Shown: positions 1-8,457, counted from the first letter of the stretch. The stretch is 16,061 nt of DNA from Nitratifractor sp. (GCA_024762845.1 JANTGQ010000013.1:1-16061), one strand, 5' to 3'. Notes: generated from the sequence alone by a model not told the origin. A program made the numbers and translations.

Positions 1-945
1 AAGGTGCGTAAAAAGAACTTGACAACATGGCAGATGCTTGATATATTCTGTAATACATTAGGTGTCTCGAAGCGGGATATTGGCTACGCCGGATTAAAAG
101 ATAAACATGCAGTTACTATACAGTATATCTCTCTACCAAAGAAGTTCAAAGAGCAGTTGCAAAGTTTTGAGCATGAGGGGATAAAGATTCTAGAGAGTAC
201 TCTACATAGCAGTAAAATAAGAGTAGGGCATCTAAAGGGTAATAAGTTCTGGATGCGCTTTAAAAGAGTCCTTGGTACACAAAAAGATAAAATAGAGTCT
301 GTTTTAGAGTGGATAGAGAAAAACGGTATGCCAAACTACTTTGGTCTGCAGCGCTTTGGAAATAGTGGAACAAACTATCTCGAAGGAAAAGCAATAGTAG
401 ATGGTAAGCTTAGAGTAAGAGATAGAAAAAAAAGAGAGTTTCTTATCTCTGCTTACCAGAGTTATCTATTTAATATGTGGCTTGCGAAGCGTATTACGCT
501 CTCTACTCTTTTGGAGAGTTTTACACCTTCAGAGACAGAGAGGGTTTTACAATTGCCCAAGGGAGCCCTAGATGGTACGATAAAACAAAAACAGTTTTTA
601 AAGTTGATAGATGGTGATCTATTTATGCACTACCCATTTGGTAAAGTATTCTATGAAGAGTTAGAGGTTGCAGTAGATCGCTTTAGACAAAGGGATATTT
701 CGTTAACAGGTTTAATAGCGGGTAAGCGTGCAAAAAGAGCACAAGAGAGTGCAGCCCTTATAGAGAGAGATTTTGATGAAGAGATAAACGAAATGGGTAG
801 TAGAAGATACGCATGGATATTTCCAGAAATCCTAGAGAAAAAGTATCTTCCGCAGAGTGCATGGTATGAGTTAAGCTTCTACCTGCCCAAAGGCTCATAC
901 GCAACTGTATTAGTTGACTTCTTAAAAGGTGCAAATATTGAGTGA
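1..945 (+). CDS. truD: tRNA pseudouridine(13) synthase TruD, 5'-truncated by window edge
   Basis: TruD isomerises uridine 13 of tRNA to pseudouridine in the cytoplasm. The frame is already open at base 1, and the GTG at 4-6 is an internal codon rather than the start. Counting from that codon, the TruD signature GYAGLKDKHAVT lies at residues 27-38, and Asp33 corresponds to the catalytic aspartate of the family (Asp80 in E. coli). About 45-60 N-terminal residues are therefore missing upstream. Further family-like segments are NYFGLQRFG (about residue 110) and FLISAYQSYLFNMW (about 145-158). The reading frame ends with TGA at 943-945, inside the start region of the next gene, so the two are probably translationally coupled. 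Its link to the pqi genes looks like shared transcription, not shared function. Confidence 0.93.
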   Translation, partial: KVRKKNLTTWQMLDIFCNTLGVSKRDIGYAGLKDKHAVTIQYISLPKKFKEQLQSFEHEGIKILESTLHSSKIRVGHLKGNKFWMRFKRVLGTQKDKIESVLEWIEKNGMPNYFGLQRFGNSGTNYLEGKAIVDGKLRVRDRKKREFLISAYQSYLFNMWLAKRITLSTLLESFTPSETERVLQLPKGALDGTIKQKQFLKLIDGDLFMHYPFGKVFYEELEVAVDRFRQRDISLTGLIAGKRAKRAQESAALIERDFDEEINEMGSRRYAWIFPEILEKKYLPQSAWYELSFYLPKGSYATVLVDFLKGANIE

Positions 946-1579
946 TAGCTTAGATGAGCTCATAATATGTAGTAAGTGTCATAAGTTGCATAGAAGAGTA
1001 AAATTGCCACATAAAAAAGTGGCAAAGTGTAGCCATTGTGGTAATATACTCTACTCTAGTGTTGCAGATACTATGCAGAAGGCTATCGCGTTTGCAATTA
1101 CTGCACTGACTCTTTTTATCATTGTAAATATTTTTCCTATTCTTAAAGTTACAATAGCCTCAGAGCAGACAAATCTTATTGTACCAGAGATGGTTTATAT
1201 TATGTTTGAGAATGGCTTTATTGTTATTGGTTCGATGTTACTAATAGTAGTACTCCTAGCACCATTCATTGTGCTGCTCTCTTTTATTACCCTTGGGGTA
1301 TTAAGTTACCTTAAAATTTACAAACACTTTGCAAGAAAGATAATCCTCTTTTTAATTATCAGCAGGCAGTGGGCGATGGTTGATATCTTTACAATTAGTA
1401 TACTTGTAGCATTAGTTAAACTTTTTGGTTATGCAGAGATTCATTTTGGTGTCGCCTTTTATGCGTTGCTCCTCTTTGTTATTGTAGATATATTTTTTCT
1501 TAAAACAATCAGACCCACAGAGCTTTGGATATACTTTGATAGAAAGTATTCCGACAGAAAGTACTCGAAAGGGAGCTAA
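938..1579 (+). CDS. pqiA: PqiA-like inner membrane protein, first single-domain copy
   Basis: PqiA proteins are inner membrane partners of MCE proteins in Pqi/Let-type lipid transport between the inner and outer membranes. This copy has one PqiA domain: a zinc-ribbon-like head with two CxxC pairs (Cys11/14 and Cys31/34 from the TTG start), then four predicted membrane helices. The family motif is visible as QWAMVDIF before the third helix. E. coli PqiA is a fusion of two such domains (about 417 aa); here the halves are separate genes. I prefer TTG at 938, because AAAAGG at 924-929 then sits about 8 nt upstream; an in-frame GTG at 929 would add three residues but lacks a ribosome binding site. 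Either start overlaps the truD stop. The C-terminus carries a short DRKYS tandem repeat. Confidence 0.85.
   Translation: MSDSLDELIICSKCHKLHRRVKLPHKKVAKCSHCGNILYSSVADTMQKAIAFAITALTLFIIVNIFPILKVTIASEQTNLIVPEMVYIMFENGFIVIGSMLLIVVLLAPFIVLLSFITLGVLSYLKIYKHFARKIILFLIISRQWAMVDIFTISILVALVKLFGYAEIHFGVAFYALLLFVIVDIFFLKTIRPTELWIYFDRKYSDRKYSKGS
1538..1567 (+). repeat. 15-bp tandem duplication encoding DRKYS twice
   Basis: Two adjacent 15-bp units, 1538-1552 and 1553-1567, differ at three positions, all silent, and both encode Asp-Arg-Lys-Tyr-Ser. They form the charged cytoplasmic tail of the first PqiA-like protein, just before its stop and the ribosome binding site of the next gene. Confidence 0.75.
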
Positions 1580-1586
1580 ATTTAAA

Positions 1587-2186
1587 ATGAGAGAAGAGAA
1601 GTATATACGCTGCCCCTATTGCGAAAGTGTAAATGAATCAAAGGGTGATATTGTCTATTGTCGAAATTGTAAAAACAGAATTAGTGGTAAAAAAGAGATA
1701 AACCTACAAAATGCATGGGCACTCTTGATTGCAGCTATGCTATTTTATCTAATTGCAAACTTAAACCCTATTCTAGTAGTAGTGAAATTTGGAGTGCTAA
1801 GTGAAAGTACAATAATGGAAGGTGTAGTATCACTATGGGAAGAGGGGAACTACCCGATTGCTGCTATTATATTTATCGCATCTATCTTTGTGCCACTGCT
1901 AAAGTTTATTTTGATACTATATATATTGATAAACTATAAAAAGCCAACGGGCGGTAGCCGAAGGGTTGATCAGGCAAAGCTCTACCATATAACAGAAGTT
2001 ATAGGTCCATGGTCAATGATAGATATATTTGTCGTGGCTATATTAACAGGTATTGTGCATATGCATAATGTAAAGATAGTCGCAGGGGTTGGTGCCACTG
2101 CATTTGTTTTGATGGTACTTTTGACAATGCTTAGCGCGATGTCTATTGATATACGTTTAATTAAAGAGGGAAAAGATGGAGATTGA
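1587..2186 (+). CDS. pqiA: PqiA-like inner membrane protein, second single-domain copy
   Basis: This is the second PqiA domain of the locus, encoded separately (199 aa). It has two CxxC pairs near the N-terminus (Cys9/12 and Cys25/28), suggesting a zinc or rubredoxin-like head, followed by four hydrophobic segments. The family motif PWSMIDIFVVAIL lies before the third and matches the equivalent QWAMVDIF segment of the preceding gene. The ATG at 1587 is preferred over an in-frame TTG at 1536: GGGAG at 1571-1575 is a usable ribosome binding site, and the upstream extension merely rereads the end of the previous gene in another frame. The last 11 bp overlap pqiB, so the two are probably coupled. 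With its sister protein it probably makes the inner membrane platform for PqiB. Confidence 0.86.
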   Translation: MREEKYIRCPYCESVNESKGDIVYCRNCKNRISGKKEINLQNAWALLIAAMLFYLIANLNPILVVVKFGVLSESTIMEGVVSLWEEGNYPIAAIIFIASIFVPLLKFILILYILINYKKPTGGSRRVDQAKLYHITEVIGPWSMIDIFVVAILTGIVHMHNVKIVAGVGATAFVLMVLLTMLSAMSIDIRLIKEGKDGD

Positions 2187-3801
2187 AGAGCCAGTTATTG
2201 CCAATAGAGGCAGTAGGTTTAATTTTTTAACATCAATATGGATTGTTCCATTTATCGCTGCTATTATTGCGCTATGGCTAAGTTATGAACACTTTAGTAA
2301 ATTAGGTCCAGAGATACGAATAGAGCTAAAAAACAGTGGAGGCTTAGTAGCTGGGCAGAGTGTAATAAAGTTTAGAGATGTTCCTGTTGGTAAAGTCTCT
2401 AGAATAGAGATTAATAGCCAAAAAGATGGTGTTGTTGTTTATGCTCGAATAAACCAGGATGCAAAAGAGTTTTTAAATGAGACAACAAAGTTTTGGGTGG
2501 TCAAACCAGAAGTTGACTACTCCGGTGTGAAAGGTTTAGATACACTTTTAAGTGGCTCCTATATCTATATGTATGCGAAGAAAGGGAAACAGGAGAAAGA
2601 AGAGTTTACTGGATTGGATCTGCCATACATAGATATTAACAGTGGCTATTATTATGTTATAGAGTCTACATTTCCGGTAAAGGTAAAGGTAAAAACACCT
2701 GTCTATTTTAAAGGAATGAAGGTTGGAGAGATAGATAACTTGCAACTTGATACAGAGAGTAAAAATGTAATTATTGTTATTCGAATATATAATGAGTATG
2801 GGGACTTAATTAACAGTACTACTAAATTTTGGGTACAGAGCTTGATGGATTTAAAATTAGCAGATAATCGCTTGGAGATGAATTTTGCTCCTCTGCCAAT
2901 TCTGTTGCTTGGGGCAATTGGATTCGATAGTAAGTACGATAAAGAGTATGATAAGGGCTATAATAAAGTGTTCCAACTCTACAGAAGTGTTACAGATGCG
3001 AAAGAGAGGAAAGTTGGCTTCTCTAAATCGCGTTATAAAAAGTTTATCTTTAATTTTAGAGGTGATGTCTCTTCTTTGGATATGGATACACCAATTAAGT
3101 ATAAAGGTTTTAAGATTGGAGCTATTGAACATCTAAAGGTGTACTACAACTCTAAATTAAAAAACTTTGAAGCTCAATGTTTTGGTAAAATTGATGTTTC
3201 AAATTTTAGTACTGAAAAAGATGATGGTTTTAGCAACTTTAAAGATTTGGTAAAAAGTGGTATTATCGCTAAGCTAAAGAAACCAAACTTTCTTATTAAT
3301 CAATCTGTTATTGAGTTGGAAGAGAATAGTGCCACTACAGATCTTGTAAAGAATAGAAAGCTAAACGCATATATCTTACCTACAAAAGAGTTTAAAGATA
3401 CAAACTTACTGCTAAGTCTAAGCGAGATTAGTAAAAAGATAGAGAGCCTTAATTTAGAGAAGAGCGTTAATGGCATTAATAGTGTTATAGAGAGCACAAA
3501 AGTACCAATAGAGAAGCTAGGTAAACTCTTAGAGAGTGCAGATAAAAGCATAAAAAATCTCAATACCATTATAGGGAAAAAAGAGTTTCAAAATATTGGG
3601 AGTGATGTAGAGAGCACGCTAAAAGAGTTTCAAAGGAGCCTAAAGACACTTAATAGAACACTTGGTACATATGGAAAAGATTCTCTCTTTAAAGAGAAGA
3701 TAGAGTCACTATTAAAAGAGTTGCATGACTTAACTGGAAATACCAATACGCTGCTCTTTAAATTGAATAAGAAACCAAACTCATTAATATTTGGAGAGTA
3801 A
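2176..3801 (+). CDS. pqiB: PqiB-like MCE-domain intermembrane transport protein
   Basis: PqiB proteins form periplasm-spanning MCE tubes or syringes thought to move lipids between the two membranes. This 541-residue protein is close to E. coli PqiB (about 546). A short cytoplasmic N-terminus is followed by one membrane helix (about 20-37) and three MCE/MlaD repeats starting near residues 46, 160 and 290. Each shows the family pattern of a hydrophobic/Gly turn before a 'V(K)FRG/YKG.(K/P)VG.(I/V)' strand: FRDVPVGKV, FKGMKVGEI and YKGFKIGAI. Residues about 410-541 are rich in Leu, Lys, Glu and Ser with heptad-like spacing, as expected for the C-terminal coiled-coil needle of PqiB. A Lys/Tyr/Asp-rich YDK-type repeat at about 254-264 separates MCE2 from MCE3. 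AGAGGG at 2165-2170 is the ribosome binding site. Confidence 0.93.
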   Translation: MEIEEPVIANRGSRFNFLTSIWIVPFIAAIIALWLSYEHFSKLGPEIRIELKNSGGLVAGQSVIKFRDVPVGKVSRIEINSQKDGVVVYARINQDAKEFLNETTKFWVVKPEVDYSGVKGLDTLLSGSYIYMYAKKGKQEKEEFTGLDLPYIDINSGYYYVIESTFPVKVKVKTPVYFKGMKVGEIDNLQLDTESKNVIIVIRIYNEYGDLINSTTKFWVQSLMDLKLADNRLEMNFAPLPILLLGAIGFDSKYDKEYDKGYNKVFQLYRSVTDAKERKVGFSKSRYKKFIFNFRGDVSSLDMDTPIKYKGFKIGAIEHLKVYYNSKLKNFEAQCFGKIDVSNFSTEKDDGFSNFKDLVKSGIIAKLKKPNFLINQSVIELEENSATTDLVKNRKLNAYILPTKEFKDTNLLLSLSEISKKIESLNLEKSVNGINSVIESTKVPIEKLGKLLESADKSIKNLNTIIGKKEFQNIGSDVESTLKEFQRSLKTLNRTLGTYGKDSLFKEKIESLLKELHDLTGNTNTLLFKLNKKPNSLIFGE

Positions 3802-3803
3802 CT

Positions 3804-4346
3804 ATGCGAGTAATATATCTTTTTCTATCACTATTTATACTAGCAGGGTGTAGTAGTAGAAGTAGTGAGTATCTTTTACCAACGGCTGATGTTGGTATTG
3901 TAGGTAGTGCAAAATATCCAGTTGGTCTTAAAGAGGTTGAGGTTCCGGGCTATTTGAACAGCGACAAAGTTCTTTTTCAAAAAGGGGCTAAGCTCTATAA
4001 GGTAGATGCAAATTTTGCAACAACGCCAAGTAAGTTGTTAACACATAATGCAATTGTTGCTCTGAAGAAGTCACTCAATACCCCTAATATACAACTCTAT
4101 CCTTGGGATTTTAAGAGTTCTCGTGGTGTTATTGTAACAATTAAACTTGACGATTTTATATTTAAAGATGGTTTTGTGCATGTTAGAGGGAGTTACTATA
4201 TTAAGAGTGCTACTGGAAAACTCTTAAGCGAGAAGAATTTTGATTTGCAAAAGCATTCGAGTGAAGATGTAGGGAGTGTTGTAGCGAACCTATCGAAACT
4301 ATTTAATCAGGTGGTAGTAGAAGTTGCGCAGAAAATAGCTAGATGA
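3804..4346 (+). CDS. pqiC: PqiC-like outer membrane lipoprotein (ABC-type transport auxiliary family)
   Basis: PqiC is the lipoprotein partner of PqiB at the outer membrane. The signal peptide ends in a good lipobox, LAGC, with the lipidated cysteine at residue 16, followed by a Ser/Arg linker. The mature part shows the DUF330/PqiC layout: YPVGLKEVEVPGYL near residue 39, then a hydrophilic alpha/beta domain ending in an amphipathic helix. At 180 residues it is near the usual size (E. coli PqiC about 187). Serine directly after the cysteine, rather than aspartate, fits outer membrane sorting by the E. coli rule; whether that rule holds in this phylum is uncertain. It begins 2 nt after pqiB and closes the four-gene pqi set. 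Confidence 0.87.
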   Translation: MRVIYLFLSLFILAGCSSRSSEYLLPTADVGIVGSAKYPVGLKEVEVPGYLNSDKVLFQKGAKLYKVDANFATTPSKLLTHNAIVALKKSLNTPNIQLYPWDFKSSRGVIVTIKLDDFIFKDGFVHVRGSYYIKSATGKLLSEKNFDLQKHSSEDVGSVVANLSKLFNQVVVEVAQKIAR

Positions 4347-4360
4347 TAGGTGTTTTTTAG

Positions 4361-4366
4361 TAGAAT
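4361..4366 (+). promoter_or_regulatory. prs: possible -10 element for prs (TAGAAT)
   Basis: The 48-nt gap between pqiC and prs contains a T-run followed by TAGAAT, 28 nt before the prs start. A T-rich stretch ahead of a -10 without a clear -35 is typical of Campylobacterota sigma-70 promoters. It would let prs-lepA be expressed independently of the pqi genes. Based on pattern only. Confidence 0.4.
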
Positions 4367-4394
4367 TTCAAAAATTTTTCTATAAAGGTAGATT

Positions 4395-5324
4395 ATGGGT
4401 GATTATATGATTTTTTCTGGAACAGCAAATCCAGAGCTTTCTCAAGAGATATCTGAATATTTAGATATTCCACTCTCAGCAGCGACAATTAATAGATTTT
4501 CTGATGGCGAAATTAATATACAAGTAGCCGAGTCTGTACGTGGAAAAGATGTATATATAGTGCAGCCAACATCTGCCCCGGCAAACTCTAATTTGATGGA
4601 GCTTTTGATTATGGTAGATGCACTTAAACGCTCATCTGCTAAGTCTATTACAGCTGTATTACCATACTATGGTTATGCACGTCAAGATAGAAAAGCAGCA
4701 CCGAGGGTTCCGATTTCAGCGAAACTCGTAGCAGATATGATGGAAGTCGCAGGTGTAACAAGAGTGGTTACTATAGACCTGCACGCTTCACAGATTCAAG
4801 GATTTTTTAATATCCCTGTTGATAATCTTTATGGAGCAGCTCTGTTTATAGACTACATTAAAGAGAAAAATCTACCAAATCCAATTATTGCATCTCCAGA
4901 TATTGGTGGGGTAGCAAGAGCGAGATATTTTGCAGAGCATTTAGGTTTGGATATGGTTATTGTAGATAAACGTCGCGAAAAGGCAAACGAAGCTGAAGTG
5001 ATGAATATTATTGGTAGTGTAGAAGGTAAAGATGTTATTTTAATCGATGATATGATAGATACTGCAGGTACAATGGTGAAAGGTGCAAAAGCACTTAAAG
5101 CCAATGGTGCGACTTCAGTAATGGCATGTTGTACACACCCGGTACTCTCTGGTCCTGCGTTTGAGCGTATTAACAGTGGTGAGATAGATGAACTCCTAGT
5201 CTCTAACACTATACCACTCAAAGAGCAATCTTCTAAAATAAAAGTTCTAAGCACTGCAAGTTTGCTTGGAGAGGTGATTAGAAGAATTAACAACAATGAG
5301 AGTGTAAACTCTCTGTTTAACTAA
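4395..5324 (+). CDS. prs: ribose-phosphate pyrophosphokinase (PRPP synthetase)
   Basis: Makes 5-phosphoribosyl-1-pyrophosphate from ribose 5-phosphate and ATP, feeding purine, pyrimidine, histidine, tryptophan and NAD synthesis in the cytoplasm. Motifs in order: FSDGE (residues 35-39), SVRGKDVYIVQPT, the ATP-binding YYGYARQDRK near 95, the catalytic-loop region DLHASQIQGFF near 130, the flexible loop VDKRREKANEAEV near 190-202, and the ribose-phosphate loop VILIDDMIDTAGTM near 215. At 309 residues it is of normal length for class I enzymes. The ATG at 4395 is chosen because AAAGG at 4384-4388 lies 6 nt upstream; a second ATG at 4407 has no such site, and the extra residues match those seen in relatives. 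Confidence 0.97.
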   Translation: MGDYMIFSGTANPELSQEISEYLDIPLSAATINRFSDGEINIQVAESVRGKDVYIVQPTSAPANSNLMELLIMVDALKRSSAKSITAVLPYYGYARQDRKAAPRVPISAKLVADMMEVAGVTRVVTIDLHASQIQGFFNIPVDNLYGAALFIDYIKEKNLPNPIIASPDIGGVARARYFAEHLGLDMVIVDKRREKANEAEVMNIIGSVEGKDVILIDDMIDTAGTMVKGAKALKANGATSVMACCTHPVLSGPAFERINSGEIDELLVSNTIPLKEQSSKIKVLSTASLLGEVIRRINNNESVNSLFN

Positions 5325-5332
5325 GGGTATAG

Positions 5333-7144
5333 ATGGCTGCTAAGATACCACAGGCGAACATTAGAAACTTCTCAATTATTGCACATATTGACCATGGTAA
5401 GTCAACACTTGCTGATAGGATTATTCAAGAGTGTGGTGCAGTGAGTGACCGTAAGATGAGTGCGCAGGTAATGGACACGATGGATATAGAGAAAGAGCGT
5501 GGAATTACCATAAAAGCGCAAAGTGTGCGTTTGACATACTTTAAAGATGGGCAAGAGTACATACTTAATCTTATTGACACTCCGGGTCACGTTGACTTTA
5601 GTTATGAAGTTAGCCGCTCTTTGGCATCAAGTGAGGGTGCACTTTTAATTGTAGATGCAGCGCAAGGGGTAGAAGCGCAGACAATCGCAAATGTCTACAT
5701 TGCATTAGATAACGATTTAGAGTTGCTCCCAGTTGTAAATAAGATAGATTTACCAAGTGCTGACCCAGATAGGGTATTGGCAGAGGTAGAAGAGGCGATT
5801 GGTCTTGACTGCACAGAGAATAATCTTATCTCTGCTAAAACAGGGCAGGGTGTTCCAGATTTGATAGATGCAATTGTAGAGAGAGTTCCGGCACCACAGG
5901 GTGATGAGAATGCACCGACAAAAGCGATAATCTACGACAGTTGGTTCGATAATTACCTTGGTGCATTAGCACTAGTAAGAGTATTTGACGGTTCGATAGA
6001 AAAAGGGCAGATAGTCAAGATGATGGGTGCAAATGAAGAACATCAAGTTTTGGATTTAATGTATCCAAATCCAATTGCACCAATTAAAACTCGAGTAATC
6101 AATACAGGTGAGATTGGCATAGTTGTCATGGGGCTAAAGACAGTTGAGAGCTTGAAAGTGGGAGACACTGTTACAGATGCAAAAAACCCAACACTTGAGC
6201 CAATTCCTGGTTTTGAGCCTGCAAAACCCTTTGTATTTGCCGGGCTCTACCCAATAGAGACTGACAAGTTCGAAGATTTGCGAGATGCATTGAACAAGTT
6301 AAAATTAAACGATTCAGCTTTGGCATTTGAACCCGAGAGTTCTCTTGCATTAGGGAGTGGGTTTAGAGTTGGTTTCTTGGGAATGCTGCATATGGAGGTC
6401 GTAAAAGAGCGTCTGGAGCGTGAGTTTAATTTAGATCTTATTGCAACAGCACCTACCGTTGTCTATGAAGTACTGCAGACTGATGGCGAGAAGGTAGTAG
6501 TTCAAAACCCAAGTGAATTACCGGAGCCTTCAAAGATAGATACAATATTTGAGCCATATGTAAAGGCGACAATTCTAACGCCAAAAGATTTTGTTGGGAA
6601 CTTAATAAAACTCTTAAATGATCGTCGTGGTATTCAAATTAAGATGGATTACCTGAATGAAAACAGAGTCTTGCTTGAGTATGATATTCCCATGAATGAG
6701 ATAGTGATGGATTTTTACGATAAACTAAAATCTATGACCAAAGGATATGCAAGTTTTGACTATGAGCCTATAGGTTTTAGATCAGGTGATTTGGTAAAAC
6801 TTGATATCAGAGTTGCTAATGAAGTGGTAGATGCTCTGAGTATTATAGTACCACAAGAGAAGGCACGAACGCGTGGATTAGCATTTGTAAACCAGTTAAA
6901 AGAGTTAATACCTCGCCAACTCTTTGAAGTTGCAATTCAGGCAAGTATCGGTAATAATATTATTGCTCGAAGCAATGTAAAGTCTATGGGTAAGAATGTA
7001 ACTGCCAAGTGTTATGGTGGTGATATTACAAGAAAAAGAAAACTCCTCGAGAAACAAAAGGCCGGTAAAAAACGTATGAAATCAATCGGTAAAGTGCAGG
7101 TGCCTCAAGAGGCATTTATGGCTGTACTTAAGATAGAGAGTTAG
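5333..7144 (+). CDS. lepA: elongation factor 4 (LepA), ribosome-associated GTPase
   Basis: LepA/EF4 is a translational GTPase acting on the ribosome in initiation, assembly or back-translocation under stress (its exact role is debated). The G-domain motifs are all present: AHIDHGKST (residues 17-25), DTPGH near 83-87 and NKID near 137. The C-terminal LepA-specific domain is recognisable from MTKGYASFDYEPIGF onwards and ends in the basic tail GKKRMKSIGKVQVPQEAF that binds the peptidyl transferase region. The 603-aa length is normal (usually about 595-605). It starts 8 nt after prs, with AAGGG about 6 nt ahead of the ATG, and ends 7 nt before the next gene, so it lies in the middle of an operon. 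Confidence 0.98.
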   Translation: MAAKIPQANIRNFSIIAHIDHGKSTLADRIIQECGAVSDRKMSAQVMDTMDIEKERGITIKAQSVRLTYFKDGQEYILNLIDTPGHVDFSYEVSRSLASSEGALLIVDAAQGVEAQTIANVYIALDNDLELLPVVNKIDLPSADPDRVLAEVEEAIGLDCTENNLISAKTGQGVPDLIDAIVERVPAPQGDENAPTKAIIYDSWFDNYLGALALVRVFDGSIEKGQIVKMMGANEEHQVLDLMYPNPIAPIKTRVINTGEIGIVVMGLKTVESLKVGDTVTDAKNPTLEPIPGFEPAKPFVFAGLYPIETDKFEDLRDALNKLKLNDSALAFEPESSLALGSGFRVGFLGMLHMEVVKERLEREFNLDLIATAPTVVYEVLQTDGEKVVVQNPSELPEPSKIDTIFEPYVKATILTPKDFVGNLIKLLNDRRGIQIKMDYLNENRVLLEYDIPMNEIVMDFYDKLKSMTKGYASFDYEPIGFRSGDLVKLDIRVANEVVDALSIIVPQEKARTRGLAFVNQLKELIPRQLFEVAIQASIGNNIIARSNVKSMGKNVTAKCYGGDITRKRKLLEKQKAGKKRMKSIGKVQVPQEAFMAVLKIES

Positions 7145-7151
7145 GTAAGTA

Positions 7152-7610
7152 ATGCATTTTATTCAAGAGAGTATGTTTCATATCCATCTTATTATGGCTA
7201 TCTCTTGGATTGGTGGCTCTGTTTTTATGTTTGTACTTGGTGTTTCTCTACGAGACAAAAAGGTACAACAAGAGGTATATCCCCATATTGGTCCTATATT
7301 TGGCTGGTTTGAATTGCTTGCATTAATTGCACTTTTAATCAGTGGTTTCTATCTGGGCTCTTACTACAATCTTTTTGTTCTACTCTTGCACCCTAATGGC
7401 TCTGGTATCTCTGATGCTGTTGTAACGAAGGCGATACTTGTTGCGATTTTGACTGTCGCAACAATAATACATTTTATAATCGCTTATAAGACAAATGGAA
7501 AAGTAAGAACTAAGTTTGAAAATATACTCTCTAGAGGCTCTTCGATGCTTATATTTTTTCTAAACCTTTTTGTAATGCACTATGCGATTGTTTTACGGGA
7601 TACTCTATAG
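7152..7610 (+). CDS. small four-helix membrane protein, CopD/HemJ-like
   Basis: A 152-residue integral membrane protein with hydrophobic segments at about 9-31, 52-72, 91-112 and 131-148 and no signal peptide. Histidines sit in or at the ends of helices (His10, His12, His80, His107, His143), and the first helix has the pattern HIHLIMAISWIGGSVF. This resembles the copper resistance D (CopD) and HemJ-type families, in which paired helix histidines bind haem b; the match is by pattern only. It sits between lepA and an rRNA methyltransferase with 7-nt and 2-nt gaps, so it is co-transcribed, but the neighbours do not reveal its job. A redox or haem-binding membrane role is possible but unproven. 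Confidence 0.8.
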   Translation: MHFIQESMFHIHLIMAISWIGGSVFMFVLGVSLRDKKVQQEVYPHIGPIFGWFELLALIALLISGFYLGSYYNLFVLLLHPNGSGISDAVVTKAILVAILTVATIIHFIIAYKTNGKVRTKFENILSRGSSMLIFFLNLFVMHYAIVLRDTL

Positions 7611-7612
7611 TA

Positions 7613-8338
7613 ATGGCACCTCCAAGCAATATAATCACTATCTATGGTAGAAATGCAGTTTACGAAGCGTTAAGCGACACTAACTTAAAAGTATATGCAC
7701 TACACCTAAGCAGCAGCAATAAAGCTTCTGAAAAGATAGATAGAATGGTTAAAATTGCAAATAAGAGAGATATTGAAATTAAGTACCACTCAAAAGAGAG
7801 ACTTAGCTTTATATCGAAGAATAAAAAACAAGATCAGGGAGTGGCACTCGATATTGTTCTAGATAACTTTGCAAAAGCAGATAGCTTTAAGAAGTTGACA
7901 AACTATAGAATATTAGCCCTTGATGGTATTGAGAATCCGCAGAATTTAGGAATGATAATACGATCAGCTGCAGCAGGTAAGATAGATGCTATTGTAGTGC
8001 AAAAAAAAGGTACTGCATCGTTGGTGTCACCACTTACAATTAAAGCTAGTGTTGGAACACTCTTTAAAATTCCAATTATCTATACTGACTCTTTGGTTAA
8101 AACTATAAAAGAGATCAAAGTAGATGGGTGCGAGGTAATTAACCTCTCTCTTGAAGCAGAAGGGAGTCTTTTTGAGACTAAGCTTGAAGAGCGTGCTATT
8201 TTTATTTTAGGGAATGAGACAAGGGGAGTATCGAAGGAGCTTGCGCAGTTAGCCACCACGAGTGTAAAAATTCCGATGCAAAGAGGAGTAGAGTCTCTAA
8301 ATGTTGCAGTTACAGCCGGGATAATTGCTTTTTTATAA
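7613..8338 (+). CDS. rlmB: SpoU/TrmH-family RNA 2'-O-methyltransferase, probably RlmB
   Basis: SPOUT-class methyltransferases transfer a methyl group from S-adenosylmethionine to a ribose 2'-O; RlmB modifies G2251 of 23S rRNA. The three family motifs are present: motif 1 NPQNLGMIIR (residues 108-117), motif 2 LGNE (199-202) and motif 3 IPMQRGVESLNVAV (220-233), which form the knotted SAM site. The N-terminal part (about 8-90) starts with IYGRNAVYEAL, the usual opening of the L30e-like RNA-binding domain in RlmB, which favours RlmB over TrmH, though another substrate cannot be excluded. At 241 aa the length is normal. The ATG at 7613 lies 2 nt after the previous stop with only a distant GGGA upstream, so translation probably depends on coupling. 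Confidence 0.85.
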   Translation: MAPPSNIITIYGRNAVYEALSDTNLKVYALHLSSSNKASEKIDRMVKIANKRDIEIKYHSKERLSFISKNKKQDQGVALDIVLDNFAKADSFKKLTNYRILALDGIENPQNLGMIIRSAAAGKIDAIVVQKKGTASLVSPLTIKASVGTLFKIPIIYTDSLVKTIKEIKVDGCEVINLSLEAEGSLFETKLEERAIFILGNETRGVSKELAQLATTSVKIPMQRGVESLNVAVTAGIIAFL

Positions 8339-8406
8339 CAAATATACCAATTACTTGCGAAAAATATATAAAAAATACCTTTTTTAAAAAAAAATTAATT
8401 ACCATT

Positions 8407-8416
8407 TGGTTATAAT
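8407..8416 (+). promoter_or_regulatory. promoter of rplU-rpmA (-10 TATAAT at 8411-8416)
   Basis: A consensus TATAAT preceded by TGGT, 42 nt before the rplU start, follows a long A/T block (8364-8402) with runs of A and T. This is a typical strong Campylobacterota promoter layout without an obvious -35. The rest of the 119-nt gap between the methyltransferase gene and rplU shows no RNA gene or clear terminator. Confidence 0.75.
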
Positions 8417-8457
8417 GCCGGACTAATTGAGTCTACAGACAGAATAAAGGGTATAGA

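Noticed and set aside
4853..5296. Minus-strand open frame of 147 codons opposite prs
   Set aside because: It lies wholly inside the well-supported prs gene, has low-complexity Ser/Ile/Leu composition typical of an antisense frame, and no start signal.
8364..8402. A/T-rich inverted stretch upstream of rplU as a terminator for the methyltransferase gene
   Set aside because: Any stem would be A-U only and is followed by A rather than T runs; it reads better as the AT-rich upstream part of the rplU promoter.
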